From assembly GCA_023488455.1 (NCBI GenBank), contig JAMDDV010000016.1, positions 35,422 to 99,421 of the forward strand: a DNA stretch of 64,000 nucleotides. Reading direction: 5' to 3'. A model generated the notes under the pieces. It saw only the letters and a list, made by a program, of their open reading frames with translations. It made no database searches and was not told the DNA's origin. The position numbers were made by a program, and so were the translations under genes. The DNA is from Actinomycetota bacterium (lineage in GTDB: Bacteria; Actinomycetota; Humimicrobiia; Hakubellales; JAMDDV01). Positions 26,198 to 35,937 of the stretch are shown here, in pieces (position 1 is the stretch's first letter; each line of letters begins with the position of its first letter).

Positions 26198-27568
26198 ATG
26201 ACGGAGTTGAGTAAACATAAATCGATTTTTTTCGTGGGAATTGGCGGTGCAGGCATGAGCGCACTTGCCAAGGTCTTGCTTGAACGCGGTTATGATATCG
26301 GAGGCTCTGATATTAAAGCTTCCCGCAATACGGAAAGACTGAGGTCGATCGGGGTCAAGATCGTAATTGGCCACAACAGCGAGAACATAAAAGGGTTCGA
26401 CTTAATAGTATTCTCCTCTGCGATTCCGCGGGATAATCCTGAAATGCTCGCAGCGAAGAATAATGAGGTCACGACTGTCAGGAGGGGGGAGCTCCTCTCC
26501 TGGATCATGAATGATGCGTACGGCATATCTGTGGCGGGGACGCACGGAAAGACCACGACGACCTCGATGATATCTCTCATGGCTGAACTCTGTGGTTTAT
26601 CACCCACGTTCATAATAGGCGGTGAGTTGAATGATGTGGGTGGCAATGCCAAGAACGGTTCAAGCAATATCGTTATCTGTGAAGCTGATGAGAGCGACCG
26701 CTCCATGGGTTTACTGAAGCCCAGGATATCTGTGGTTACGAACATTGAGGAAGACCATCTGGATAATTTCAGCGGGATAGAGGATATTAGAAACCTGTTT
26801 GAGGACTATCTTGGCAAACTGGGCGGGGATGACCATGCCGTTCTGTGCGGCGATGATGAGGTATTAAGAGAGTTAAGTTGCAGGTTGAGTGCAAATATAC
26901 ATCTATACGGTCTGGGTGACGGAAATAATGCGGTCGCCAGGAATGTTGAGCTCGGTAAGATGGGTAGTAGTTATATATTTTCCTACAATGGAAGGAACAT
27001 TTGTGAGGTAAAACTGAAAGTGCCTGGCAAACATAACGTCCTTAACAGCCTTGCTACAATGAGCGTTGCTCATGTCCTTGATCTTGATTTAAATAGAGCA
27101 GCGGATTCGCTTAAAAATTTCTCAGGTGCACAGCGCAGATTTGAGGTGAAAGGCCAGAATAACGGAGTACTGGTTGTTGACGATTACGCCCATCATCCAA
27201 CTGAGGTAAAAGCCACTCTGGCTGCAGCAAAAAACCACAATGCCAGGAGGGTGGTTGCCATCTTTCAGCCGCATAGATATTCCAGGGTGCAGGCGTTATA
27301 CAGGCAGTTTGGTGATGCCTTCAGGGATGCGGATTTCGTTATAATCACGGATATATACAGTGCGGGCGAAAAGCCAATTCCGGGGGTGAACAGCAAGCTC
27401 ATAGTTGATACAATCCTGTCCAGCAGTTCCAGGACCTGGCTGGCCTACTTGCCAAAATTAAAAAATATAAGGAATTATCTAAAGGAACATCTTGAGCCTG
27501 GAGACATGCTGTTGACAATGGGGGCGGGGGATGTGTGGCAGGTCGGTGAGGAGTATCTTGAAGCATGA
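26198..27568 (+). CDS. murC: UDP-N-acetylmuramate:L-alanine ligase MurC
   Basis: Adds L-Ala to UDP-MurNAc. The 456-residue protein has FFVGIGGAGMSALAKVL at the N terminus, the ATP loop VAGTHGKTTT near residue 110, EADESDRS, DDYAHHPTEVKA and FQPHRYSRVQ, all conserved in MurC. It starts 17 bases after murG and overlaps murB. Confidence 0.95.
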   Translation: MTELSKHKSIFFVGIGGAGMSALAKVLLERGYDIGGSDIKASRNTERLRSIGVKIVIGHNSENIKGFDLIVFSSAIPRDNPEMLAAKNNEVTTVRRGELLSWIMNDAYGISVAGTHGKTTTTSMISLMAELCGLSPTFIIGGELNDVGGNAKNGSSNIVICEADESDRSMGLLKPRISVVTNIEEDHLDNFSGIEDIRNLFEDYLGKLGGDDHAVLCGDDEVLRELSCRLSANIHLYGLGDGNNAVARNVELGKMGSSYIFSYNGRNICEVKLKVPGKHNVLNSLATMSVAHVLDLDLNRAADSLKNFSGAQRRFEVKGQNNGVLVVDDYAHHPTEVKATLAAAKNHNARRVVAIFQPHRYSRVQALYRQFGDAFRDADFVIITDIYSAGEKPIPGVNSKLIVDTILSSSSRTWLAYLPKLKNIRNYLKEHLEPGDMLLTMGAGDVWQVGEEYLEA

Positions 27569-28490
27569 GATACCGCACAGCGAAAAAATTGCGGAGCTGA
27601 TCTCTGAGCTCGATAAAAATCAGATCAGCTATCTTGGTTGGGTTGACCTTTCAAAGCTGAGTTACGCAGGCATTGGCGGTACTGCAGAGATACTGGTCGA
27701 GATAAGCAGTGTTCATGAAGCAGCATCTTTTTTAAGCATCCTTATGAGAACAGGTTTGGAGTCAAAGATAATTGGATCGTGCTCCAACATAATCTTCGGT
27801 GATGGAATATTAACCACACCACTTTTTCGCTTGTGCGGAGAATTCTCTCAGGTTAGAGTTGATGGTAACGTGTTGAGAGCTGGTGCTGCGGTGACTTCAA
27901 GGTCTGCTTCAGTATCATCAAAAGATAGCTCATTGAGCGGACTTGAATTTTTGCACGACATACCGGGCAGGGTAGGAGCTGCAGTGAAGAATAATTCAGG
28001 AGCTTTTGGCATGAGCATATCCGATGTCTTTTCCAGTGGCGAGCTGCTTTCGATTGATGGCAGCATACTCAGGGCCTCAAGAGATGATTTGAAGTTCGGT
28101 TATAGGTCTTCTAACTTGGCTGGTGATGCCATTGTGCTGAGAGCGGAGTTCGTCCTGGAGGGCGCTCCATCGAGGGAAATCGAGGCCAGGTTGTCAAATT
28201 TCAGCATGCTGCGAAGACAGAGTCAGCCAATAGGAGCAAGAAGTGCGGGATCGGTATTCAAGAATCCTGCGGGTACGACTGCAGCCCTGCTCATACAGGA
28301 ATGCGGGCTTAAAGGCCTTAGAAAGGGCGATGCTCAGATATCAGAAAAACATGCCAACTTCATAATAAACCTGAACAGGGCGACCTTCTCCGATTACGTG
28401 TACCTGATAGATGAGATAAGAAGAAGGGTTAATGAGAAGTTTGGGATACTGCTTGAGACCGAGGTTGAGATTTTCAGCGGGGAAAGTTGA
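27558..28490 (+). CDS. murB: UDP-N-acetylenolpyruvoylglucosamine reductase MurB
   Basis: FAD- and NADPH-dependent reduction yielding UDP-MurNAc. The 310-residue protein shows YAGIGGTAEILVEI near residue 38, the FAD-binding GSCSNIIFGD, the active-site segment GAAVKNNSGAFG and a catalytic Ser in GARSAGSVFKNP; a Glu near the C terminus (LLETEVEIF) completes the site, and the lack of a long insertion suggests type II. TTG 27558 has GAGGAG four bases upstream; ATG 27531 or GTG 27546 are in-frame alternatives within murC. Confidence 0.9.
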   Translation: MKHEIPHSEKIAELISELDKNQISYLGWVDLSKLSYAGIGGTAEILVEISSVHEAASFLSILMRTGLESKIIGSCSNIIFGDGILTTPLFRLCGEFSQVRVDGNVLRAGAAVTSRSASVSSKDSSLSGLEFLHDIPGRVGAAVKNNSGAFGMSISDVFSSGELLSIDGSILRASRDDLKFGYRSSNLAGDAIVLRAEFVLEGAPSREIEARLSNFSMLRRQSQPIGARSAGSVFKNPAGTTAALLIQECGLKGLRKGDAQISEKHANFIINLNRATFSDYVYLIDEIRRRVNEKFGILLETEVEIFSGES

Positions 28491-29233
28491 GATTATTTAA
28501 ACGCATATTCCTGATCATCATCATGCTTGGAATAGTATTTTTGGGCGTCTGGTTGGTTAGATCGCCTTATTTCAAGGTTAAGGAGATTAATTTTTCCGGC
28601 AACGAGCATTATACTCAGGGAGAACTTCGCAAACATGTGGAAAATCTATGGGATGAAAATGTCGTCTTTCTGGACATAAAAGGTAAGGTTATAAAACCGC
28701 TGGAAGAACTTCCCTGGGTAAAGGAAGTTAATGTTTCAAAAGATGTTTTCAGGATGACGGTAAATATTGCGGTGACCGAGCGCAAGCCAGTTGCTGTAAT
28801 CCAGCGAGATGAGCAGTTTTTGCTGGTTGATGTCGATGGGTGCATACTTGAGGATGATATCGGGCAGCCGCAGAGTGATCTATTGCTTCTCAAATATGAT
28901 GACATTAGCGAAATTAGGGCAGGTGAATTCATCAGCAATAATGATGTCATGGAGTTCCTGACTGTTGTTAAGGATATGAGCCAGAATATCAGAAAACGAT
29001 ATGCTTATGCAGCTTTTACTGATAAGGGACTGGTCTTTTACGATGATTCAGGTTTTTATGTCATTTACCAGGACTCAAGCGATTCTGCAGAAAAGGATGT
29101 CTCCGTAAGGACGGTCTTAAATGGTATAAAGGGTGATGAGACAAATGTCGAATATATTGATGTAAGCGTTCATGATTTTCCAGTTGTAAAATATAAAAAT
29201 GGAAACGAAGAACCTGTAAATGAAAGCAAATAA
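28487..29233 (+). CDS. ftsQ: Cell division protein FtsQ/DivIB
   Basis: Bitopic divisome scaffold that binds FtsL and FtsB/DivIC. The 248-residue protein has a very short basic N terminus, one membrane segment (residues 7-24), then a POTRA domain that begins with YFKVKEINFSGNEHYT, followed by the conserved LPWVKEVNVSKDVF and VTERKPVAVIQ. The TTG start overlaps the murB TGA by four bases. It overlaps ftsA by 14 bases. Confidence 0.9.
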   Translation: MRLFKRIFLIIIMLGIVFLGVWLVRSPYFKVKEINFSGNEHYTQGELRKHVENLWDENVVFLDIKGKVIKPLEELPWVKEVNVSKDVFRMTVNIAVTERKPVAVIQRDEQFLLVDVDGCILEDDIGQPQSDLLLLKYDDISEIRAGEFISNNDVMEFLTVVKDMSQNIRKRYAYAAFTDKGLVFYDDSGFYVIYQDSSDSAEKDVSVRTVLNGIKGDETNVEYIDVSVHDFPVVKYKNGNEEPVNESK

Positions 29234-30455
29234 GCTGGCTTGTGTAGATCTCGGCACAACCAAAGTGTGCGCGCTGTTATGTGAAGTTGACGCTGCTGGC
29301 GATATTGAGCTGGTCGGCATGGGAACTGCGCATTCGGCAGGCTTGAAAAAGGGAATGGTGGTGGATGTCCAGCAGGCTTCCCAGTCCATTAAGGAAGCAG
29401 TAGACAGAGCCACTGGAAGTACAAAGGTAGATATAGACAGCGCTCTGGTTGGTGTGACAGGCGGGCACATCAAGAATTTTGCGAGCTCAAGCATAGTTTC
29501 CATATCTCAGCACAGAGGAGAGGTAAGCGAAAAGGATCGCTCAAGAGCAGTCTCGCTTGCATCAAGGATCGATGTCCCGAACGGCTTTCAGGTGATTCAT
29601 GTAATTCCCAAGACCTATATCATAGATGGTAATTTTAAGGTGTTGAATCCGGTTGGAATGGTAGCCTCAAAGCTAGAGGTCTGGGTAAATGTAGTGCTTG
29701 GTTCTACCTTGAATCTTAACAATGTTGAAAAAGCCCTCAGAGATGCAGGGGTTGATATTGATGAGATCGTGCTCGAATCGATTGCCTCATCAATTTCGGT
29801 GTTGACCGAGCGCGAAAAGGAGGATGGAGTTCTTCTGCTTGACATTGGTGGAGGCACGACGGACATCGCACTTTTTAAGGGTGGTAACGTGGTATATCTG
29901 TATTGCCTTCCGGTGGGTGGGGATCATATAACTAACGATATTTCTATTGGTTTAAGGACAAATTTTGTTGAAGCTGAGGCGTTGAAGTTGAAGTATGGGC
30001 AAGCCACGTTTGAGGGCATTGGCATTGACTTCTCAAAGATTGGCGTGACCTCTGCCAGCCCGACCATAGATGAGAAAGAGATGCTGGTATCCTTTCTTGC
30101 TAACATTATCGAGTGCAGGGTGAGCGAGCTGTTTTCGCTGGTGAAGAAGGAACTGAGCGAGCAAGAGCTTGATGATGGGATAGGCAGTGTCGTGCTGACT
30201 GGCGGCACCTCACTTTTAACTGGGATAGATGATCTTTGCAGGTCCGCGTTCAGATTGCCAACAAGGATCGGCTCTCCCTCTTTGAGCAGGGGAATAGTTG
30301 ACAGAATTTCTAACCCGATATATTCTACTGCAGTAGGTCTTCTATTATATGGAGCTAAACGTAAAGTTGAGCTTAAACCTGTCTTTTCAGATCAGTATTA
30401 TAGAGAGAGTATCTTCGATAAAATCACGTCATGGTTCGGAAAGGACCGAGATTGA
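29220..30455 (+). CDS. ftsA: Cell division protein FtsA
   Basis: Actin-like ATPase that tethers FtsZ to the membrane. The 411-residue protein has the phosphate-1 motif CVDLGTTKVCALL, the 1C-domain region with GVTGGHIK, the phosphate-2 motif LLLDIGGGTTDIALF, and VVLTGGTSLL of the adenosine motif; its C terminus DKITSWFGK is the amphipathic membrane-targeting helix. FtsA is missing from typical actinomycetes, so its presence together with SepF downstream is a lineage marker. Confidence 0.95.
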   Translation: MKANKLACVDLGTTKVCALLCEVDAAGDIELVGMGTAHSAGLKKGMVVDVQQASQSIKEAVDRATGSTKVDIDSALVGVTGGHIKNFASSSIVSISQHRGEVSEKDRSRAVSLASRIDVPNGFQVIHVIPKTYIIDGNFKVLNPVGMVASKLEVWVNVVLGSTLNLNNVEKALRDAGVDIDEIVLESIASSISVLTEREKEDGVLLLDIGGGTTDIALFKGGNVVYLYCLPVGGDHITNDISIGLRTNFVEAEALKLKYGQATFEGIGIDFSKIGVTSASPTIDEKEMLVSFLANIIECRVSELFSLVKKELSEQELDDGIGSVVLTGGTSLLTGIDDLCRSAFRLPTRIGSPSLSRGIVDRISNPIYSTAVGLLLYGAKRKVELKPVFSDQYYRESIFDKITSWFGKDRD

Positions 30456-30470
30456 AATAAGGAGTATTTT

Positions 30471-31592
30471 TTGCTAGATAAAGAGAAGAAATACGTTGCC
30501 GTGATAAAAGTCGTTGGTGTAGGTGGTGGTGGAACCAATGCGATCAACAGAATGATAAATGATGGCCTTACAGGTGTTGAATTTATCGCTATTAATACTG
30601 ATGCACAAGCGCTTACGATGTCAGAAGCTGACTGCAAGATAGTCATCGGAGAGACGGGTTTAGGTGCTGGTTCTAACCCGGAGATCGGAAGGCAGGCTGC
30701 GATAGATAGCAAGGATGTGATTACTGAGGTCTTAAAAGGTTCTGATATGATCTTCATTACTGCTGGTGAAGGGGGAGGCACAGGCACAGGAGCCTCACCC
30801 CTGGTTGCCGAAATCGCCAGGGAGATGGGAGCGTTGAGCGTTGGAGTTGTGACGAGGCCGTTCACCTTTGAGGGTAGAAAGAGAGCAGAACAGGCAGAGG
30901 AGGGCATCAAAAACCTGAGGGAGTCCGTGGACACATTGATTGTCATCCCAAATGATAGATTGCTCGAGATTTCAAGAAAGGATACTACGTTGATCGAGGC
31001 TTTCAGAACTGCAGATTCCGTCTTGAGGCAGGGTGTCCAGGGGATTACTGATTTGATCATGCTTCCAGGTCTGATTAATCTTGATTTTGCTGATGTCAGA
31101 TCGATAGTCAAGGATGCTGGAACCGCGCTGATGGGCAGCGGAGAAGCAGCTGGGGACAGCAGAGCCTCTGAAGCTGCAATTTCCGCCATATCGAGCCCAT
31201 TAATTGAGGTCTCGATCGAAGGTGCGAAGGGCATCCTGCTGAACATATCTGGCGGTTATGACCTGAAGTTACATGAGGTAAATGAAGCTGCGGACACGAT
31301 AAGGAGAGCAGCGAACCAGGATGCAAACATAATCTTCGGTGCTGTGCTCGACGAGCGACTGAAGGACAAGATAAAGGTCACCGTCATCGCTACCGGGTTT
31401 GATGAGCATAAGAAGGAAGAGACTTTTTATGCTGAAGAAAAGATAGTATCTGCGGAAAGCGAAGAGTTAAAAGAGAGGGAAGAAATCAGACCGTTTAACG
31501 ATGAGATGATTAGAAGGACATTTGAAATACCAGGAAAGCCAAAAGAGGGCCCTGAAGACGATCTTGATATCCCAACCTTTCTCAGGAAATAA
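30471..31592 (+). CDS. ftsZ: Cell division GTPase FtsZ
   Basis: Tubulin homologue that forms the Z ring. The 373-residue protein has [14 protein letters not shown], the tubulin signature [15 protein letters not shown] near residue 103, and the C-terminal conserved peptide [11 protein letters not shown] that binds FtsA and SepF. The TTG start has AAGGAG six bases upstream. Position directly after ftsA is classical. Confidence 0.97.
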   Translation: MLDKEKKYVAVIKVVGVGGGGTNAINRMINDGLTGVEFIAINTDAQALTMSEADCKIVIGETGLGAGSNPEIGRQAAIDSKDVITEVLKGSDMIFITAGEGGGTGTGASPLVAEIAREMGALSVGVVTRPFTFEGRKRAEQAEEGIKNLRESVDTLIVIPNDRLLEISRKDTTLIEAFRTADSVLRQGVQGITDLIMLPGLINLDFADVRSIVKDAGTALMGSGEAAGDSRASEAAISAISSPLIEVSIEGAKGILLNISGGYDLKLHEVNEAADTIRRAANQDANIIFGAVLDERLKDKIKVTVIATGFDEHKKEETFYAEEKIVSAESEELKEREEIRPFNDEMIRRTFEIPGKPKEGPEDDLDIPTFLRK

Positions 31593-32442
31593 CCTTATTA
31601 AAACAGGTAAGCCTTCGAATTATAATAAGTTCAAATTCATTGACGATTCAGGAATTGAATATTTTTTATGGAAAGGTATTGAGGATACAGGGTTCATAGC
31701 TGTTTTCAGCACGCGAGAATCTGGGGTCAGCACCGGTGCGTACAGGAGCTTGAACCTGGGGTTTATGGTGGGAGATGATGAGCAATCTGTAAGGGCAAAC
31801 AGATTGCGTTTCTTTGCAGCCATCAGAGTTGAACCGAAAGATGTGGTTACAGCAACGCAGGTACACGGCGCGGACATTCTGAATGCCAGAAGCTTTAAGG
31901 ATAATCCAGGGAAGGTAAATCCTGATGGGAGCATTAATCTTGGCACTGGGGATGTGATATTGTGCCAGGAACCTGGTGTATTTGCCATGATGTTTTATGC
32001 TGATTGTCTTCCCATAATACTGATTCATCCCAAAAAAAAGAACGCGATGCTGTTGCATGCAGGAAGGTCGGGTACATACGAAAGGATCTCTTCTAAGGCA
32101 CTTGCAACGTTCCTCAAAAGAACTGAATCAAAACCTAGCGAGGTAATCGTCCTCCTTGGTCCCAGGATCAATGAATGTTGCTATGCAGTTAGCAGAGAGG
32201 TTTTTGAATCCTTCCGCATCAGGTTTGGGGATATCGATGGTTTGCGCGATATGGGCAGTTCAGGTTTTTTTCTTGATATAGGTAAAATAAATAAGTTGCT
32301 GTTGATTTCAATGGGAATCATTAAAAAAAATATATATGACCTTGATCTCTGTACATCGTGCCGCGGCGAGCTACTTTTTTCCCATCGCAGGGACGGTGGA
32401 ACTACTGGACGCCAATGCGCATTGATGGGATTTATCAAATAG
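31564..32442 (+). CDS. YfiH/PgeF-type multi-copper polyphenol oxidoreductase (laccase domain)
   Basis: Member of the YfiH (LACC1-like) family, variously reported as purine nucleoside phosphorylase-type enzymes or peptidoglycan editing factors. Motifs: [34 protein letters not shown], the metal-site [19 protein letters not shown] and late [19 protein letters not shown]. The start is uncertain: in frame there is TTG at 31564 (28 bases inside ftsZ) and TTG at 31522, and none of ATG/GTG/TTG between the ftsZ stop and the conserved domain; an ATT at 31597 is also possible. Position after ftsZ is common in Gram-positives. Confidence 0.85.
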   Translation: MISQPFSGNNLIKTGKPSNYNKFKFIDDSGIEYFLWKGIEDTGFIAVFSTRESGVSTGAYRSLNLGFMVGDDEQSVRANRLRFFAAIRVEPKDVVTATQVHGADILNARSFKDNPGKVNPDGSINLGTGDVILCQEPGVFAMMFYADCLPIILIHPKKKNAMLLHAGRSGTYERISSKALATFLKRTESKPSEVIVLLGPRINECCYAVSREVFESFRIRFGDIDGLRDMGSSGFFLDIGKINKLLLISMGIIKKNIYDLDLCTSCRGELLFSHRRDGGTTGRQCALMGFIK

Positions 32443-32457
32443 CCCGGAGGGTTAGCT

Positions 32458-33237
32458 TTGAGCAGAAATGTTAAGATCGAGACGAAAAATCTAAGTTTCT
32501 ACTACGGCTCTTTCAAGGCACTTGAGGATATAAACGCAACAGTCTATGAAAAGGCCATCACTGCGTTCATAGGCCCGTCTGGCTGCGGTAAATCCACGTT
32601 CCTGCGTCTTTTCAACAGGATGAATGAATTGATATCCGGAGTTAGGGTAGAGGGCCACGTTTTGATAGACGGGGTTGATATCTATGATCCATCTGTGGAT
32701 TCCGTGAGGATAAGAAAGATGGTCGGCATGGTCTTTCAGAAGCCTAATCCCTTTCCGAAGTCGATATACGATAACATCGCCTTTGGCCCACGCCTCTATG
32801 GGGTGAAAAAGAGATATGAGCTGGGCTCCATTGTTGAGTCGAGCCTTAAAAAAGCAGTACTCTGGAATGAGGTAAAGCATAAACTTGGCTCCTCCGCGCT
32901 TGAGCTTTCCGGCGGGCAACAGCAGCGGCTCTGCATCGCCAGGGCACTTGCAATGGATCCTGAAATACTTCTGATGGATGAGCCGTGCTCTGCTCTGGAC
33001 CCCGCTTCGACCTTGCGAATTGAAGACCTTATGCAGGAACTCAAGGCTAAATATACAATAATTATAGTTACGCATAACATGCAGCAAGCCGCACGTGCTT
33101 CTGACTATACGGCTTTCTTCATGATTGAGAAGATAGGTGAACCAGGACGGTTGATAGAATTTGGCGAGACGAACCAGATATTCACAAGTCCGACCAATAG
33201 GAAGACTGAAGAATATATCACCGGACGGTTCGGTTAA
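32458..33237 (+). CDS. pstB: Phosphate ABC transporter ATP-binding protein PstB
   Basis: ATPase of the high-affinity phosphate importer. The 259-residue protein has [18 protein letters not shown], Walker [10 protein letters not shown], the PstB-specific [20 protein letters not shown], signature LSGGQQQRL, Walker [14 protein letters not shown] and the PstB C terminus with [13 protein letters not shown]. The TTG start has CGGAGG nine bases upstream. pstS, pstC and pstA are not adjacent; it is paired only with phoU and sits inside the division run, an odd location. Confidence 0.94.
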   Translation: MSRNVKIETKNLSFYYGSFKALEDINATVYEKAITAFIGPSGCGKSTFLRLFNRMNELISGVRVEGHVLIDGVDIYDPSVDSVRIRKMVGMVFQKPNPFPKSIYDNIAFGPRLYGVKKRYELGSIVESSLKKAVLWNEVKHKLGSSALELSGGQQQRLCIARALAMDPEILLMDEPCSALDPASTLRIEDLMQELKAKYTIIIVTHNMQQAARASDYTAFFMIEKIGEPGRLIEFGETNQIFTSPTNRKTEEYITGRFG

Positions 33238-33248
33238 GGGGAGCAGTC

Positions 33249-33908
33249 TTGGTTAGAAAAATTTTTGATCGCGAACTCAAAGATCTGAAAGAGAAAGTGG
33301 TAATGATGAGCGAACTCGTATATAGCAACGTTTCCGCTGCGATCGATTCGCTCTTCAAATGTGATAGGGGGCTTGCAGATAGTGTTATCAATGCAGATAT
33401 AAGAATAGATGAGCTGGACCATGAGATAGAAGAGGAGAGCATTGTTTTCATTGCACGGCAGCAGCCAGTAGCGATAGACCTCCGCATGATAGCAACTTTT
33501 TTTCATGTCATCATCAGTCTTGAGCGCATTGGTGATCTGGCTGTTAATATAGCGAGGGCTACAAAAGCCATTAAATATGAAAAGATAAACTCCGAGATCT
33601 TTAACCATATGAAGTCCATGAGTGAGGAAGTAAAACAGGTCTTAAGGGCAAGCCTCGATTCTTTTATTAACATGGATATTGAGGGTGCGAAGCTGCTTCA
33701 TGAGATGGACAGCAAGGTGGACAAGTATTATTACAAGCTGATAGACGAATTCACGAAGATCAGCCAGGATGAGATGCTTGTTAAATGGGCTTCCATGATG
33801 GTGCTGGCATCCAGGTACCTTGAACGAATTGCAGATAATGCGGTGAATATTGGGGACAGGATAACTTATCTGTTTACCGGTGACTATCAGGTATTTCATG
33901 CTAAGTGA
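33249..33908 (+). CDS. phoU: Phosphate uptake regulator PhoU
   Basis: Helical regulator of Pst activity and phosphate signalling. The 219-residue protein consists of two three-helix PhoU repeats: the first with DADIRIDELDHEIEEESI-type residues (ADIRIDELDHEIEEE) and RQQPVAIDLRMI, followed by HVIISLERIGDLAVNIA; the second ends with LASRYLERIADNAVNIGDR, the paired metal-binding helices. TTG start 11 bases after pstB, so the two are co-transcribed. Confidence 0.93.
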   Translation: MVRKIFDRELKDLKEKVVMMSELVYSNVSAAIDSLFKCDRGLADSVINADIRIDELDHEIEEESIVFIARQQPVAIDLRMIATFFHVIISLERIGDLAVNIARATKAIKYEKINSEIFNHMKSMSEEVKQVLRASLDSFINMDIEGAKLLHEMDSKVDKYYYKLIDEFTKISQDEMLVKWASMMVLASRYLERIADNAVNIGDRITYLFTGDYQVFHAK

Positions 33909-33946
33909 GGTGACAAGAGGTCTATTTTGATGCAGATGGAGCCCGT

Positions 33947-34612
33947 ATTATAGAGAATTTTCGGGCTCTTAAGTCAAGGATAAACGATATATGCAGGCAA
34001 GTCAGCAGGGACCCTGAAGGAATTACACTGGTGGTTGCATCGAAATATGCGACTTCACAGCAGCTGAAGCTATTGATCCCCTACGGGTTGAGTGATGTCG
34101 GGGAGAACCGCGCAGTAGACCTTATTATTAAGAAGAATGCGGTAGATGAAAAAATAAGGTGGCATTTTATCGGTCATCTACAGAGGAATAAGACAAAAAA
34201 AGTTGTTGGTGACGTCTGGTTGATACACTCCCTGGATTCAGTTGAGCTTGCATTGGAGGTCGATAGAAGAGCCAGGGAGATGGGGAAAGTTCAGGATGTT
34301 CTGCTTCAGGTCAATGTATCCAGGGAAGAGTCGAAGTTCGGCTTTGGAGAGCAGGAGGTCATAGGGGTGCTGCCGCAGATATCCAGTTTAAAAAATGTGA
34401 ATGTGATAGGTCTAATGACAATTGCTCCGTTTGTTAAAGATTCTGAGATAATTAGGAAAATATTTAAAAGGCTTAGGGGCATAAAAGAAGAATTAAATAT
34501 AATGGGTTTTTCAAATATAAAACATTTGTCCATGGGAATGTCGAACGATTATGAGATGGCAATAGAGGAGGGCGCTACCATGATAAGGGTCGGCAGCGTG
34601 ATCTTTTCTTAA
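33947..34612 (+). CDS. yggS: YggS-type PLP homeostasis protein, probable ATT start
   Basis: PLP-binding alanine-racemase-fold protein that maintains vitamin B6 and amino acid balance. Motifs: TLVVASKYATSQQL (Lys that binds PLP), VGENRAVDL, WHFIGHLQRNKTKK, VNVSREESKFGF, GLMTIAPF and LSMGMSNDYEMAIEEGATMIRVGS. The conserved N-terminal helix (IIENFRALKSRINDI) is encoded upstream of the first GTG at 34031, yet no ATG, GTG or TTG precedes it in frame back to the TGA at 33911. An ATT at 33947, with GGAG five bases upstream, gives 221 residues, the family length. Confidence 0.85.
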   Translation: MIENFRALKSRINDICRQVSRDPEGITLVVASKYATSQQLKLLIPYGLSDVGENRAVDLIIKKNAVDEKIRWHFIGHLQRNKTKKVVGDVWLIHSLDSVELALEVDRRAREMGKVQDVLLQVNVSREESKFGFGEQEVIGVLPQISSLKNVNVIGLMTIAPFVKDSEIIRKIFKRLRGIKEELNIMGFSNIKHLSMGMSNDYEMAIEEGATMIRVGSVIFS

Positions 34613-34626
34613 GGGGATGATTTAGA

Positions 34627-35115
34627 ATGGCTGGCTTTTTTAAAAAGGCACTGGTCTATTTAGGGCTCTCGGAAGAAGAAGCGCAAAAAGAAGAGAAACA
34701 GGAGAGAAAAACGGTAGTTAAGGAGAACGACGGTTTCAGGTCAAGGTTTGGCGATAAGCCCAAAGTCAAGAAAATTTATGAGGAAGACGATTTCAGTGAA
34801 CGCGGGAGGGAGCAGTTTCGTGCTATAAAACCGATTCAATCAAAGGTGCACATCATCGAACCGACCAGCTTTAATGATGCGCAGCTTATTGGCGATAAGT
34901 TCAAGGCGGATATCCCGGTCATAATTAACTTGTCGCATACTGAGCATGATACCGCTAAGAGGCTTCTGGATTTTGCCAGCGGTCTCACGTATGCCCTGAA
35001 TGGGAGCATCCAGCGGGTCGCTGAGAGGGTTTTTTTGATCACTCCGAATAACGTTGAGGTCTCTGCAGAGGAGAAGATCAGGTTGCAGCAGAGGGGACTG
35101 TTCAATCAGTTTTAG
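34627..35115 (+). CDS. sepF: Cell division protein SepF
   Basis: Membrane-associated partner and FtsZ anchor. The 162-residue protein has an N-terminal amphipathic helix (MAGFFKKALVYLGL), a charged linker of about 60 residues, and the SepF core starting at KVHIIEPTSFNDAQLIGD with VIINLSHTEHDTAKRLLDFASGLTYALNG-type residues (INLSHTEHDTAKRLLDF), ending with VFLITPNNVEVS. Located between yggS and proC, the usual neighbourhood in Gram-positive bacteria. Confidence 0.95.
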   Translation: MAGFFKKALVYLGLSEEEAQKEEKQERKTVVKENDGFRSRFGDKPKVKKIYEEDDFSERGREQFRAIKPIQSKVHIIEPTSFNDAQLIGDKFKADIPVIINLSHTEHDTAKRLLDFASGLTYALNGSIQRVAERVFLITPNNVEVSAEEKIRLQQRGLFNQF

Positions 35116-35117
35116 AC

Positions 35118-35927
35118 ATGAAAAAGAATTACAGGTTGGCAGTTATTGGTTGCGGCAACATGGGAGAAGCAATAATCGCAGGGGCAGTCCAGTCAAGGGC
35201 ACTGGAGCCCCAGGAGATAATCTGCTTCGATAGAGTTGCAAAAAAGGTTGAAGATTTGGGTGATAAATATAAGGTGATGAGCACAGGTGATCTGGATAGC
35301 TGCTTACTGCAGAGCGATAATATCCTGGTATGCGTCAAACCCCAGGATATATCTACTCTATTGATAAGGATAAAACCCTTTACAACTGATAAGCTTGCGA
35401 TATCCGTCGCTGCAGGTGTTCGAATTGAAAGGATGGAGTACATGCTTGGTGAGGATACCAGGATTGCAAGGGTGATGCCAAGCGTGCTTGCGAGAGTTCA
35501 GCGTGGATTTAATCTGGTTACTTTTAATAAAAATGTCAGAGCGGAAGACAGGAAGTTTGTTACTGATCTGTTTTCAAGTACGGGCAAGGTAGCCTGTATT
35601 GATGAGTATCTTTTTGATGCAGCTATGACGATAAGCGCATGTGGTCCTGCGCTTTTTTACTTGTTTCTGGAGTCAATGATTGATGCCGGGGTCCATGTTG
35701 GCCTTTCCAGAGAGCTTGCCACCGGGCTTGCCTATGAGACCTTTGATGGCTCCGGCACTTTGTTATCAAAATCTGGCATCGATCACGTGTCTTTGAAGAA
35801 CTCCGTGATCTCGCCAGGCGGTACAACGGCAAGCGCGATCGCGGTGCTGGAGAGAGGAAGTTTAAGAGCACTCATTATAGATGCTCTTTTCGCTGCGGTT
35901 GATAGGGCAAAACATCTGGAAAACTAG
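35118..35927 (+). CDS. proC: Pyrroline-5-carboxylate reductase
   Basis: Reduces pyrroline-5-carboxylate to L-proline. The 269-residue protein has the NAD(P)-binding motif AVIGCGNMGEAIIAG at residues 8-22, VCVKPQDI, VAAGVRIERM, RVMPSVLARV and the C-terminal SPGGTTASAIAVLERG. Starts two bases after the sepF stop. The length is standard. Confidence 0.95.
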   Translation: MKKNYRLAVIGCGNMGEAIIAGAVQSRALEPQEIICFDRVAKKVEDLGDKYKVMSTGDLDSCLLQSDNILVCVKPQDISTLLIRIKPFTTDKLAISVAAGVRIERMEYMLGEDTRIARVMPSVLARVQRGFNLVTFNKNVRAEDRKFVTDLFSSTGKVACIDEYLFDAAMTISACGPALFYLFLESMIDAGVHVGLSRELATGLAYETFDGSGTLLSKSGIDHVSLKNSVISPGGTTASAIAVLERGSLRALIIDALFAAVDRAKHLEN

Positions 35928-35937
35928 GAGGTTTGAT

